NCBI GenBank assembly: GCA_024227975.1
Contig: JAAETV010000397.1
Span: 1 to 11,105, forward strand
DNA length: 11,105 nucleotides
Reading direction: 5' to 3'
Source: Actinomycetes bacterium
GTDB taxonomy: Bacteria; Actinomycetota; Acidimicrobiia; Acidimicrobiales; SZUA-35
The notes under the pieces were generated by a model. That model made no database searches and had not been told where the DNA came from. It saw only the letters and a list, made by a program, of their open reading frames with translations. Shown here piece after piece: positions 5,289 to 11,105 of this stretch. Numbering within the stretch: position 1 is the first letter of the stretch; each line of letters begins with the position of its first letter. The position numbers and the translations under genes were made by a program.

Positions 5289-7010
5289 TCATGGTGAGAA
5301 GCCTGGCGCTTGGTAGACGTTGCGTCCGCCGACGACGGTCATCAAGACGCTGGTGTCACCGATCTGTTCGACCTTGATTTCCAAGATGTGTTGGTCGAGG
5401 ACGACGAAGTCAGCCAACTTGCCCATCTCGATGGACCCAGTGATGTCATCGTGGCCGAGGGCGTAGGCCGCGTCGATTGTGTGCATGGCGATGGCGGTTT
5501 CGAGATCGAGGACGGCGTTGGCGTCGCGGGTCAGAGCCCGTTCGATCGTGCCCAGCGGCGGTAACGGCCCGGCGTCCCAATCGCTCGACATGATCACCGT
5601 GGCCTCGGCATCGATGAGCTGGGCGGTGGGGATGAGGTCGAAGGCCCGGTCGCCGATGAACTCCGAGAGGAATTCGTGATAGTCGGTAGCGACCGCATCT
5701 TCGGAGTGCTGGAGATCGGCGATGATGCCGAGGTCGGTGAAGCGCGGCAGGTCGGTGGGGTCGACAAGATAGGTGTGGGTCGTACGATGGCGTCGATCAG
5801 CGATGGCCTCTGGATCGTCGTCGATGGCCTCGACGGCATCAAGCGCATCCCTGACTGCCTTGTCGCCGATGGCGTGGAAGTTGATCCGGTAGCCAATGGT
5901 GTGGAGCTCGTTGACGTAGGTGATGAGCTGGTCGGCCTGGAAGTAGCTGAACCCGGATGGGTAGCCAATGTCGACTGGGGTGTCGTAGGGCCGGAGCAAG
6001 GATGCGGTGCCGAGGTCCAGGATTCCGTCGAGGTAGATCTTGGCGGTGTCGAACCGCAACATTTCGGACTCGTTGGCGAACCGTTGCTCGAATTCGGCTA
6101 GTTGCGTATCCATTGGTAGATCGGGGTAGAGGTACAGGCTGTTGGCCGCCCGGACAGTGAGAGTCCCCTCGGCTTGGGCCCGTTGCCAGGCTGCGGGATG
6201 GTTCTGTCCCCAGAAGCCGCCAGCGTCGCTTACTGCGGTGATGCCGTTTGCCGCCAGCTCCTCCATGGCCACCAACAATCCCCGGTAGTTGGTTTCGTCA
6301 TCGGGGGCTGCTGCGTTGCGCACGAGCTGTTGAGCATCCTCCAGAAGCAGGCCGGTCAGGTTTCCCGACGGGTCACGGTGGAATACGCCACCTTGCGGAT
6401 CGAGGTCATCGGGACCGATGCCGGCCGCCTCCAGCCCAAGAGAGTTGGTCCACACGGCGTGGCCGAGATCGTCCAACACGATGGCTGGGCGGCCCGGTAT
6501 CGCCCGATCCAGCACCGTCAGCGGCGACTCGTCAGTATCACCTAGATCGAATAGCGACGCCCCGACAGCGCGGACCCAACCCGACCCCGGTTGCTCTTCG
6601 GCACACTCGACGGCCAGATCTTCGTAGTCGTCGATCGAGAGGCCGCCAGGAAGGAAACAGACTTCGAGGTTGATACCGGCCTCAGGCACATGGACATGGG
6701 CGTCCTGGAACCCAGGGAGAACCAGGTTGCCGCCGATGTCGACCACTGTTGCCTCATCACCGGCCAAGTCGAGCACCTCGACCTCGCTACCCACGGCGAC
6801 AATGACCCCTTGCTCATCGAAAGCGAAGGCCTCAGCCCACGGCTCGTCTGGATCGAGCGTGTACACCTCGGCGTTGACGATTGCGATCACGCCCGACCAC
6901 TCGGAGCCGGTCAAGCCATCACTCCGTCCGTCGGTTTCACCACTGGTACAAGCCACAGCAACGACAGCACCGAGGACCAGGAGGACAAAGCTGTTGCCTG
7001 TTTTCACCAC
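5289..7010 (-). CDS. Lipoprotein-anchored YtcJ-type amidohydrolase (Amidohydro_3)
   Basis: The product has 573 residues. Residues 1-20 form a lipoprotein signal (lipobox AVAC, Cys21), so the enzyme is predicted to work outside the membrane. The metal-dependent hydrolase domain follows. It has an N-terminal beta-sandwich part (NAEVYTLDPDEPWAEA, 46-61) and then GFQDAHVH (100-107), whose His105 and His107 are the first metal ligands. Next come AKIYLDG (323-329) with Lys324, FHAIGDKAV (378-386) with His379, THTYLVDP (411-418) with His412, MSSDWDAGPLPP (474-485) with Asp477, and MGKLADFVVLD (529-539). These match the YtcJ/Amidohydro_3 family, which hydrolyses C-N bonds in amides or ring compounds; the substrate here is unknown. 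The start is the first of two adjacent GTG codons. The second, at 7007, lies 6 nt after the -10 TAGAAT and fits a leaderless start better. Confidence 0.85.
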   Translation of the reverse strand: MVKTGNSFVLLVLGAVVAVACTSGETDGRSDGLTGSEWSGVIAIVNAEVYTLDPDEPWAEAFAFDEQGVIVAVGSEVEVLDLAGDEATVVDIGGNLVLPGFQDAHVHVPEAGINLEVCFLPGGLSIDDYEDLAVECAEEQPGSGWVRAVGASLFDLGDTDESPLTVLDRAIPGRPAIVLDDLGHAVWTNSLGLEAAGIGPDDLDPQGGVFHRDPSGNLTGLLLEDAQQLVRNAAAPDDETNYRGLLVAMEELAANGITAVSDAGGFWGQNHPAAWQRAQAEGTLTVRAANSLYLYPDLPMDTQLAEFEQRFANESEMLRFDTAKIYLDGILDLGTASLLRPYDTPVDIGYPSGFSYFQADQLITYVNELHTIGYRINFHAIGDKAVRDALDAVEAIDDDPEAIADRRHRTTHTYLVDPTDLPRFTDLGIIADLQHSEDAVATDYHEFLSEFIGDRAFDLIPTAQLIDAEATVIMSSDWDAGPLPPLGTIERALTRDANAVLDLETAIAMHTIDAAYALGHDDITGSIEMGKLADFVVLDQHILEIKVEQIGDTSVLMTVVGGRNVYQAPGFSP

Positions 7011-7013
7011 GGG

Positions 7014-7041
7014 ATTCTACGGCCCCCTTCGCTCTGGTCAG
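7014..7041 (-). promoter_or_regulatory. Promoter of the amidohydrolase gene, with a palindrome over the -35
   Basis: On the minus strand CTGACC (7041-7036) and TAGAAT (7019-7014) are spaced by 16 bp. TAGAAT ends 6 nt before GTG 7007, so transcription would begin at or next to the start codon. A perfect palindrome GGTCA-GCA-TGACC (7036-7048) covers the -35 and could be a repressor site. Confidence 0.5.
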
Positions 7042-7204
7042 CATGACCGGTGTACTCGAGTGGCGGGGTCAGGTCGTGGCGGCAAGGGCCTGCGGTTTGC
7101 CCCCCAACCGGTAGGCGGTGCGGTAGTTCCGACGGGGACGACGGTTGCAGGTAGGAGGCAGGCACCAACCGGGATCATCCATGCGAGGAGGTTGCCGAGC
7201 TAGC

Positions 7205-8197
7205 TCACCCCGGGGCAGCGCGTCCGAGGGCGGCCCAATGCCAGCCCGCGTCGCCGAATTCGTGGGCGGCCACGACGGCTTGTTTGTGGAAGTGGTGCAG
7301 CTCGTGTTCGGCGCTGTAGGCGATGGCGCCCATGACCTGATGCCCAGAGCGGATGGTGGCCAGACAGTCTCGCGCCGCCAGCGCCTTGGCCTGATGAACG
7401 GCGGGCAGTATCTGCTGGGCGGACCAGGCCGGGGCGGCGTCGCGGATTGTCGCCGCGGCCAGGTAGGTCAGGTAGCGGGCCCGCTCGATGTTGCCCAGCA
7501 TGTCGGCGAGACGGTGCTGTACGGCCTGGTGACCGCCGATCGGTTTGCCGCCCTGGACCCGGACCTTGGCGTAGGTAACGCAGCTGTCGAGCACGGACTG
7601 GGCTAGGCCGACGAGCTCGGCGGCGCTGAGCACTGCACCCGCGAGCCACGCCAGCTCACCGACGCCGGGGTCGATCGGACGCAACGCCCCGTGATCGAGC
7701 GGTGAAGCGAGGCGTGACAACACTGTGCGCCCCTCATCCTGTACGACCACGGTCGAACCGGTGTTGGCTGGGAGGGAGGCGGCCGACCAGCGCCGCTGGT
7801 CGGTGTCGGGGGTGCCAGCTAGCACGATGATGCGGTCGGCGAGCTCCAGGCCTCGGCTGGTGCCGGCGTGATCGCTGTCGTCGACGACAACGAGCTGATC
7901 GATGCCCGACCCCGAGTCCAATCCCGCGGCGGCCCTCACCATCGGTGCGACCATCGCCCCCGCCCCCACCGGGAGGGTGCAGCCGTCGTGGGCCAGTTGC
8001 TCGATCATGAGCGCGGCATCGAGCACGAGCATCGCTGCTGGTGACAGCAGGCCGGTCCATCCGTTCGCCTCCAGCTCAGCCCACCGGCTCCGGCGAACGT
8101 CTACGGCATCGACATCGCCTTGGGCCCAGCTCTGCTGGCCCCAGCGGCTCACCGCCCGCACCATTTGCTCTTGCTCGTCCGACAGTGAGAAGTCCAT
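7205..8197 (-). CDS. Short acyl-CoA dehydrogenase-like protein, likely partner subunit of the upstream dehydrogenase
   Basis: This 330-residue protein is shorter than the usual 380-400 of the family. It has the N-terminal helical domain (MDFSLSDEQEQM, 1-12), a reduced and poorly conserved middle beta domain (about 100-175), and the C-terminal helical domain with GGKPIGGHQAVQHRLADM (216-233) and HQVMGAIAYSAEHELHHF (286-303). It lacks the EGTS-type segment that carries the catalytic Glu in classical enzymes and ends soon after GDAGWHWAALGRA. Mycobacterial FadE pairs in steroid side-chain degradation are known to be heterotetramers in which one subunit is degenerate, and this looks like such a subunit. 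Start ATG 8197 has AGAGG about 9 nt upstream. It lies 6 bp after its partner gene, same strand. Confidence 0.8.
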   Translation of the reverse strand: MDFSLSDEQEQMVRAVSRWGQQSWAQGDVDAVDVRRSRWAELEANGWTGLLSPAAMLVLDAALMIEQLAHDGCTLPVGAGAMVAPMVRAAAGLDSGSGIDQLVVVDDSDHAGTSRGLELADRIIVLAGTPDTDQRRWSAASLPANTGSTVVVQDEGRTVLSRLASPLDHGALRPIDPGVGELAWLAGAVLSAAELVGLAQSVLDSCVTYAKVRVQGGKPIGGHQAVQHRLADMLGNIERARYLTYLAAATIRDAAPAWSAQQILPAVHQAKALAARDCLATIRSGHQVMGAIAYSAEHELHHFHKQAVVAAHEFGDAGWHWAALGRAAPG

Positions 8198-8203
8198 GTC
8201 CGA

Positions 8204-9388
8204 TCAGCCTCTCGGCAGTCCCAGGCCGCGAGTGGCCACGGTGGTGCGCAGCACCTCAGAGGTGCCACCGGCGATCGTCTGGCCCACGCTGGTCAGGTAG
8301 AGCTGGCGCATCTCCCCCGACATCGGGGCGTCAGTCCCGTCGACGAGGATGTCGGCGCCGAGTACCTCGAGGGCAAAGTTGGCCACTCTCTGGCCCAGCT
8401 CGTCGGCCATCGTCTTGTAGAGCGCCGATTCGTAGGGCGTCGGGACGCCCTGGTCCAGCAGGTTGCCAAGGCGATGGAACAGCAGCCGGGTCGCCACGAC
8501 CTCAGTCTCCAGCTCGATGAGGCCCCGGACGATCGCCGGCTGGTCGAGAAGGACCCCACCACCACTGGGGCTGCCGGCGGCGTGATCGCGCAGCAGGCGC
8601 AGCTCGCGGGTGAGGGCGGCCGGCTTGCAGAACCGGCCCCAGAAGCGGTCGCGGTCCAAGCCCTTGAGTAGCTCCCGGAACCCCTCGTTCTCTCGGCCCA
8701 TGACTCGCCAGGCCGGCACTCGGACGTCGTCGAGGAAGACCTCGTGGTGGTAGATCTCGCCGGTGTGACTCATGATGGGGTGCAGTGCGAGGCCTGGAGT
8801 GTCGTTGGGGACAACGAACATGGTAAGACCACCGGCTCGGCTGCCAGCCTCGTCTGCACTCTGGGTCCGGGCCAGCACCATGCCATGGGTGCAGGTGCTG
8901 GCTCCCGAGCTCCAGATCTTGTGACCGTCGATACGGTACTCGTCGCCGTCGCGCACCGCCCGGGTCGAGAGGGCCAGCAGGTCGGAGCCGGCGTCGGGCT
9001 CGCTATAGCCCTGCCAGGCCAGCACCTCTCCGCTGGCGATGCGCGGCAGCAGGTCAGCTTGCAGGGTGGGGTTGCCTTCCCGAATCAGCGACTGAGCCCA
9101 CTGGTCGCTACCGGCCAGAGGGCCGAACGGGGCGCCGGCCAGGGCTAGTTCCTCCATGAGAGCGAGCTGATCAATCATCGGCCGCTCGGCGCCACCGAAG
9201 CGGCGGGGCCAAGTCAGTCCGATCCAGCCACGCTCACCGAGGGCCTGGAGGAATTCGTAGGAGTGCGCACCGGTCCCGTAGCCGCCGTCCATGGCGTCGA
9301 CCCTGTAGGTGTGGGGTGGTCGGGCCGTCAGGAATGAGCGGACCTCGGCCCGAAACCTCTCTGCGCTTGGCGGGTAGCTGAAGTCCAT
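8204..9388 (-). CDS. Acyl-CoA dehydrogenase (FAD-dependent), larger subunit of the pair
   Basis: The product has 394 residues. The enzyme would introduce an alpha-beta double bond into an acyl-CoA, in fatty-acid or steroid side-chain breakdown. Visible motifs are an N-terminal helical domain (1-120), YSEPDAGSD (128-136) and GHKIWSSGA (155-163) of the middle beta domain, and IAGGTSEVLR (372-381) with RGLGLPRG at the C-terminus. The catalytic Glu of the EGTS motif is replaced by Gly374. At the alternative base position used by isovaleryl-CoA dehydrogenase, in the G-L-D-x-E-R helix, Asp247 stands in place of Glu. The frame is open to TTG 9415, but ATG 9388 has GGAGG 4 nt upstream and begins with the typical MDFSYPPSAE. 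It heads a two-gene operon with the short partner. The substrate is not determined. Confidence 0.85.
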   Translation of the reverse strand: MDFSYPPSAERFRAEVRSFLTARPPHTYRVDAMDGGYGTGAHSYEFLQALGERGWIGLTWPRRFGGAERPMIDQLALMEELALAGAPFGPLAGSDQWAQSLIREGNPTLQADLLPRIASGEVLAWQGYSEPDAGSDLLALSTRAVRDGDEYRIDGHKIWSSGASTCTHGMVLARTQSADEAGSRAGGLTMFVVPNDTPGLALHPIMSHTGEIYHHEVFLDDVRVPAWRVMGRENEGFRELLKGLDRDRFWGRFCKPAALTRELRLLRDHAAGSPSGGGVLLDQPAIVRGLIELETEVVATRLLFHRLGNLLDQGVPTPYESALYKTMADELGQRVANFALEVLGADILVDGTDAPMSGEMRQLYLTSVGQTIAGGTSEVLRTTVATRGLGLPRG

Positions 9389-9392
9389 CCCA

Positions 9393-9397
9393 CCTCC
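9393..9397 (-). promoter_or_regulatory. Ribosome site deciding the dehydrogenase start at 9388
   Basis: GGAGG on the minus strand (followed by TG) is 4 nt from ATG 9388. The longer TTG 9415 start would put this site inside the gene. Confidence 0.7.
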
Positions 9398-9413
9398 GTC
9401 GGCCCCCAACGGC

Positions 9414-9450
9414 AATCTACTTGACGGGATCGCCCCAGGGCGAGTCGCCC
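9414..9450 (-). promoter_or_regulatory. Possible promoter of the dehydrogenase operon with an upstream palindrome
   Basis: TAGATT (9419-9414, minus strand) could be a -10, giving a leader of about 19 nt before ATG 9388. The -35 region is occupied by a 13-bp palindrome GGGCGA-G-TCGCCC (9438-9450), which may be an operator or a hairpin ending the upstream transcript. No good -35 consensus is seen, and I find no KstR or KstR2 type site. Confidence 0.35.
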
Positions 9451-9543
9451 ACGACGCAACACACGGCGAGGGTCACAACTTGGGAATCCACCGAAAGGGA
9501 CCAGTCTCGTTCAGCGCCGATCGCCCCGAGCGCATGGTCGAAC

Positions 9544-9699
9544 TCAGTTGTTGGTTTTCGCACTCATTGCGAAGGAGATCAGCGCAATCGCTGCGCCCAC
9601 CACGACCACAGTGAGAACCAGGCTCACAAGCATGCTCACGATCGACTTGACCACGAAGAACGCTAGGAGGGCCAGGATCACAACCCCGACGGCTTTCAT
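9544..9699 (-). CDS. 51-residue membrane protein with two hydrophobic segments
   Basis: An ATG-to-TGA frame encodes 51 residues. It has a hydrophobic helix at 3-17, a short break with Lys18, a second helix at about 21-45, and a polar end (SAKTNN). Codons are mostly G/C-ending and the composition is that of a genuine membrane protein. No Shine-Dalgarno sequence precedes the ATG, but TAGTAT ends 6 nt upstream, as in a leaderless transcript. It lies between the SRPBCC-like gene and the dehydrogenase operon on the same strand, with gaps of 133 and 155 bp. Function unknown; no family recognised. Confidence 0.6.
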   Translation of the reverse strand: MKAVGVVILALLAFFVVKSIVSMLVSLVLTVVVVGAAIALISFAMSAKTNN

Positions 9700-9705
9700 G
9701 GGTTC

Positions 9706-9711
9706 ATACTA
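9706..9711 (-). promoter_or_regulatory. Leaderless -10 element of the small membrane protein gene
   Basis: TAGTAT (minus strand 9711-9706) is separated by 6 nt from ATG 9699. No recognisable -35 lies at 16-18 bp. Confidence 0.4.
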
Positions 9712-9832
9712 CGGGCCTAGAGCAGTTCCGCATAGGGCGGGGGTCCGCAACCCGTCTGACCCTGATGGCCATAGTCCGCTCTCCTGGAAACGGCGAGCTT
9801 GGCACCTCAGGTTCCGGAGGCCCGAGTCGGGG

Positions 9833-10339
9833 TCATCGATGCTGGTCGGTCTCCGCCGTGAGCAGTTCTCGGAGGTTGCTGGCTAGGTCCTTCATCAGCC
9901 GCTGGTGACCGCCGGCGAAGAACAACCATCGGCGGAAGCTCAGCGCCGACCCGTGAAGAGGTCGGCTGACGATGCCGAGAGCAATGGACGTATTGATCTC
10001 TTCTCGCAACACTGCTGTCGTGTCAGGCCCGTCTTCGAGCTGCCAGACGAATTGGCCGGCCAGGTATGGCCGTCTTCGTTGGGGCTGGTCGAATTCCACA
10101 ATTGCCAGCGTTCCGCTATCGGTGTCTTGTTGACGGATCTCGACATCGAACCGGAGCAAGGGGATGGGGGCTGGTTCGAAGCCGATGGCGCGCCTGACAC
10201 CTGAGTCGGTACTCGTGGACTTCACCTTGCGGTCGCCGAAGATGCTGTTCTCGCCAACCAGTGGAGCGGTAGCCAAGATGCTGGCCAGCTGCTCTCCGCT
10301 TGCGCCGGGGAACCGGAATGATTGTGCCAGCTCTCTCAT
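9833..10339 (-). CDS. SRPBCC-like (START/polyketide-cyclase fold) small protein, divergent from the HxlR regulator
   Basis: The product has 168 residues. It opens RELAQSFRFPGASGEQLASIL, a strand then a helix as in the SRPBCC fold. Alternating strands follow (RFDVEIRQQ 63-71, TLAIVEFD 77-84, GQFVWQLED 95-103, TTAVLREEINTS 107-118), and it ends with a long helix (GGHQRLMKDLASNLREL, 143-159). Such proteins bind hydrophobic ligands in a cavity or act as cyclases or ligand carriers; no ligand can be named. Assignment rests on the pattern, not on a diagnostic motif. The frame extends to 10447, but ATG 10339 has GAGGAGA 7 nt upstream and starts the fold. It shares a 135-bp control region with the divergent HxlR gene. 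Confidence 0.6.
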   Translation of the reverse strand: MRELAQSFRFPGASGEQLASILATAPLVGENSIFGDRKVKSTSTDSGVRRAIGFEPAPIPLLRFDVEIRQQDTDSGTLAIVEFDQPQRRRPYLAGQFVWQLEDGPDTTAVLREEINTSIALGIVSRPLHGSALSFRRWLFFAGGHQRLMKDLASNLRELLTAETDQHR

Positions 10340-10346
10340 CGTCAGG

Positions 10347-10353
10347 TCTCCTC
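10347..10353 (-). promoter_or_regulatory. Ribosome site deciding the start at 10339
   Basis: GAGGAGA on the minus strand is 7 nt from ATG 10339. A start further upstream would read through the operator region. Confidence 0.7.
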
Positions 10354-10374
10354 TGTTGCCCAATCTGACCCTTG

Positions 10375-10400
10375 GTGTTGGGTCTGATCGCGACCAACAC
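10375..10400. promoter_or_regulatory. Inverted repeat GTGTTGG-N12-CCAACAC
   Basis: Perfect 7-bp arms lie at 10375-10381 and 10394-10400, between the HxlR-type sites and the SRPBCC-like gene, within its probable leader. It may be a further operator or an mRNA hairpin. Confidence 0.4.
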
Positions 10401-10456
10401 TGAGTCTGTTCATCAAACTCAGATAGTAGATCGCTGAGTCCTGTCACACAACTCAG
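10400..10456. promoter_or_regulatory. Two identical-spacing inverted repeats CTGAGT-N11-ACTCAG, probable HxlR operators
   Basis: Site 1 has arms at 10400-10405 and 10417-10422; site 2 at 10434-10439 and 10451-10456. Both spacers are 11 nt and share a central TCA, and the sites are 34 bp apart. They lie between the divergent HxlR and SRPBCC-like genes, exactly where HxlR dimers are known to bind in other systems. Site 2 falls over the -35 regions of both genes and site 1 over the SRPBCC-like gene's transcription start. Confidence 0.65.
10423..10451 (-). promoter_or_regulatory. Promoter of the SRPBCC-like gene
   Basis: On the minus strand TTGTGT (10451-10446) and TACTAT (10428-10423) are spaced by exactly 17 bp. 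Transcription would start near 10416, inside operator site 1, giving a leader of about 77 nt. Confidence 0.5.
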
Positions 10457-10462
10457 CTCAGC

Positions 10463-10468
10463 TACGAT
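10463..10468 (+). promoter_or_regulatory. Leaderless -10 element of the HxlR gene
   Basis: TACGAT ends 6 nt before GTG 10475. The AGGGG just before the GTG is too close to act as a ribosome site. Operator site 2 occupies the matching -35 region. Confidence 0.45.
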
Positions 10469-10474
10469 AGGGGC

Positions 10475-11008
10475 GTGGCTCAGCGCACTGACTTCTCGAC
10501 GATGGCATGCTCGATCGCCAGGGCTTGGTCAGTCATTGGCGAGCCCTGGACGCCGCTCATTCTTCGCGACCTATCGCTTGGATTCTCTCGCTTCGACGAT
10601 CTCCAAGCGGACCTAGGGATCGCTCGCAGCATCCTGACCGACCGACTGAAGACACTCGAGCGAGCCGGCATTGTCTCGAAACAGCAGTACCCGTCCACGA
10701 ACCGCACCCGACATGAATACGTGCTTACCAAGACGGGAGAGGAACTCGTTCCAATCATCGTGGCCGTCGCTCAGTGGGGTGATCGTTGGCTCGACGACGG
10801 TACAGGGCCTCCGATTGCATTCGGCCACTCGTGCGGAGTGACGCTGCAAGCTGAGATGGTCTGTTCTGACTGCGGCCAGCCGGTCACTGCTGACTCCGTC
10901 ACTGTCGCCGCCGGCCCCGGGAGGCGGATAGGACCAGGCACGCACCGAGCTGACCTCCTGCCCAAGGCACCAGATAGGGCAAGCGAGCAGGGTGTAGGTA
11001 GCCTGTAG
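10475..11008 (+). CDS. HxlR-family winged-helix transcriptional regulator with a C-terminal zinc-ribbon-like tail
   Basis: The product has 177 residues. Its N-terminal part is a winged helix: Cys12 and ARAWSVIGEPWTPLILRDLSLG (15-36) carry the HxlR signature, then FDDLQADLGIARSILTDRLKTLERAGIV (40-67) forms the DNA-recognition helices, and RHEYVLTKTGEEL (79-91) is the wing. Residues 118-133 (HSCG then CSDCG) hold His118, Cys120, Cys130 and Cys133, a plausible zinc site seen in longer actinobacterial HxlR proteins. The last 30 residues are polar and unordered. HxlR proteins bind DNA as dimers and often respond to aldehydes, quinones or oxidants; Cys12 is at the conserved position used for redox sensing in some relatives. 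The start is GTG 10475, 6 nt after a -10. Likely regulates itself and the divergent SRPBCC-like gene. Confidence 0.85.
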   Translation: MAQRTDFSTMACSIARAWSVIGEPWTPLILRDLSLGFSRFDDLQADLGIARSILTDRLKTLERAGIVSKQQYPSTNRTRHEYVLTKTGEELVPIIVAVAQWGDRWLDDGTGPPIAFGHSCGVTLQAEMVCSDCGQPVTADSVTVAAGPGRRIGPGTHRADLLPKAPDRASEQGVGSL

Positions 11009-11015
11009 CCGACCT

Positions 11016-11030
11016 GGCGAGAAGCTCGCC
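11016..11030 (+). terminator. Possible terminator of the HxlR gene
   Basis: GGCGAG and CTCGCC pair across an AAG loop 7 bp after the stop. A second small hairpin (GCCCC-A-GGGGC, 11035-11045) follows. No T tract is present. Confidence 0.3.
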
Positions 11031-11105
11031 GAGCGCCCCAGGGGCACGGCTGTCGGCAGACGGCAGTCTGGCCTCGAGTCCTCAACCCCGCAGATCCGGG
11101 ATGGC

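Noticed and set aside
5676..6101. 141-codon plus-strand frame rich in Val/Asp/Gly opposite the amidohydrolase
   Set aside because: Complement of a strongly supported enzyme with conserved catalytic motifs. Its Val/Asp/Gly richness comes from the Asp/Ile/His codons of the opposite strand.
7092..7110. Weak hairpin CGGTT...AACCG between the dehydrogenase operon and the amidohydrolase
   Set aside because: Five-base stem with an eight-base loop and no T tract, 95 bp from the operon's stop; not enough to call a terminator.
6591..7203. 151- and 177-codon plus-strand frames opposite the amidohydrolase start
   Set aside because: They cross the lipoprotein signal and the promoter of the real gene and show no protein-like pattern.
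8744..9148. 134-codon plus-strand frame opposite the large dehydrogenase
   Set aside because: Shadow of the conserved FAD-binding domain on the other strand.
9421..9666. 81-codon plus-strand His/Asp/Asn-rich frame
   Set aside because: It is the complement of the 51-residue membrane protein; the polar composition is what the reverse of hydrophobic codons gives.

Overview
The window looks like chromosomal DNA from a high-GC actinobacterium. The evidence is: GTG and TTG starts, start codons placed 6-7 nt after a TANNNT -10 element (a leaderless pattern common in Actinobacteria), a PhoP-like TCACAG-N4 direct-repeat array, an adjacent pair of acyl-CoA dehydrogenase subunits, and a 'HSCG...CSDCG' HxlR regulator. 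A free-living, possibly aquatic member of the Acidimicrobiia is my guess; the sequence does not prove it. I see no rRNA, tRNA, CRISPR array or complete mobile element.

Left part (1-5042), envelope-related. The window opens inside a gene fragment (1-158) that is a paralogue of the anchored secreted protein at 4629-5042. They share 85 of 88 bases and then diverge abruptly. Between the copies lie a PAP2-family membrane phosphatase/phosphotransferase (minus), a 525-bp divergent intergenic region, a secreted lipoprotein with two DUF1566/Lcl_C domains (plus), and an LPG-synthase-TM/UPF0104-type membrane protein (minus). The last is preceded by a small cysteine-containing ORF whose stop overlaps its start. 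The intergenic region holds a possible DedA-like remnant, a hairpin and four 11-bp direct repeats resembling PhoP sites.

Middle (5289-9388), all minus strand. A lipoprotein-anchored YtcJ-type amidohydrolase has its own -35/-10 promoter and a candidate terminator. Upstream of it is a two-gene operon (6-bp gap) of a full-length and a shortened acyl-CoA dehydrogenase, resembling the obligate heteromers of mycobacterial steroid side-chain degradation. The canonical catalytic Glu is absent from both.

Right part (9544-11008). A 51-residue two-helix membrane protein is followed by a divergent pair: an SRPBCC-like protein (minus) and an HxlR regulator with a probable zinc site (plus). Their shared 135-bp intergenic region carries two copies of CTGAGT-N11-ACTCAG lying over both predicted promoters, so the regulator probably controls itself and its neighbour.

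The genes do not form one obvious pathway. The strongest unusual signals are regulatory (the PhoP-like array, the twin HxlR operator and the leaderless starts), the paralogous flank, and the altered catalytic residues in the dehydrogenase pair. I do not see convincing evidence for a wholly new system.
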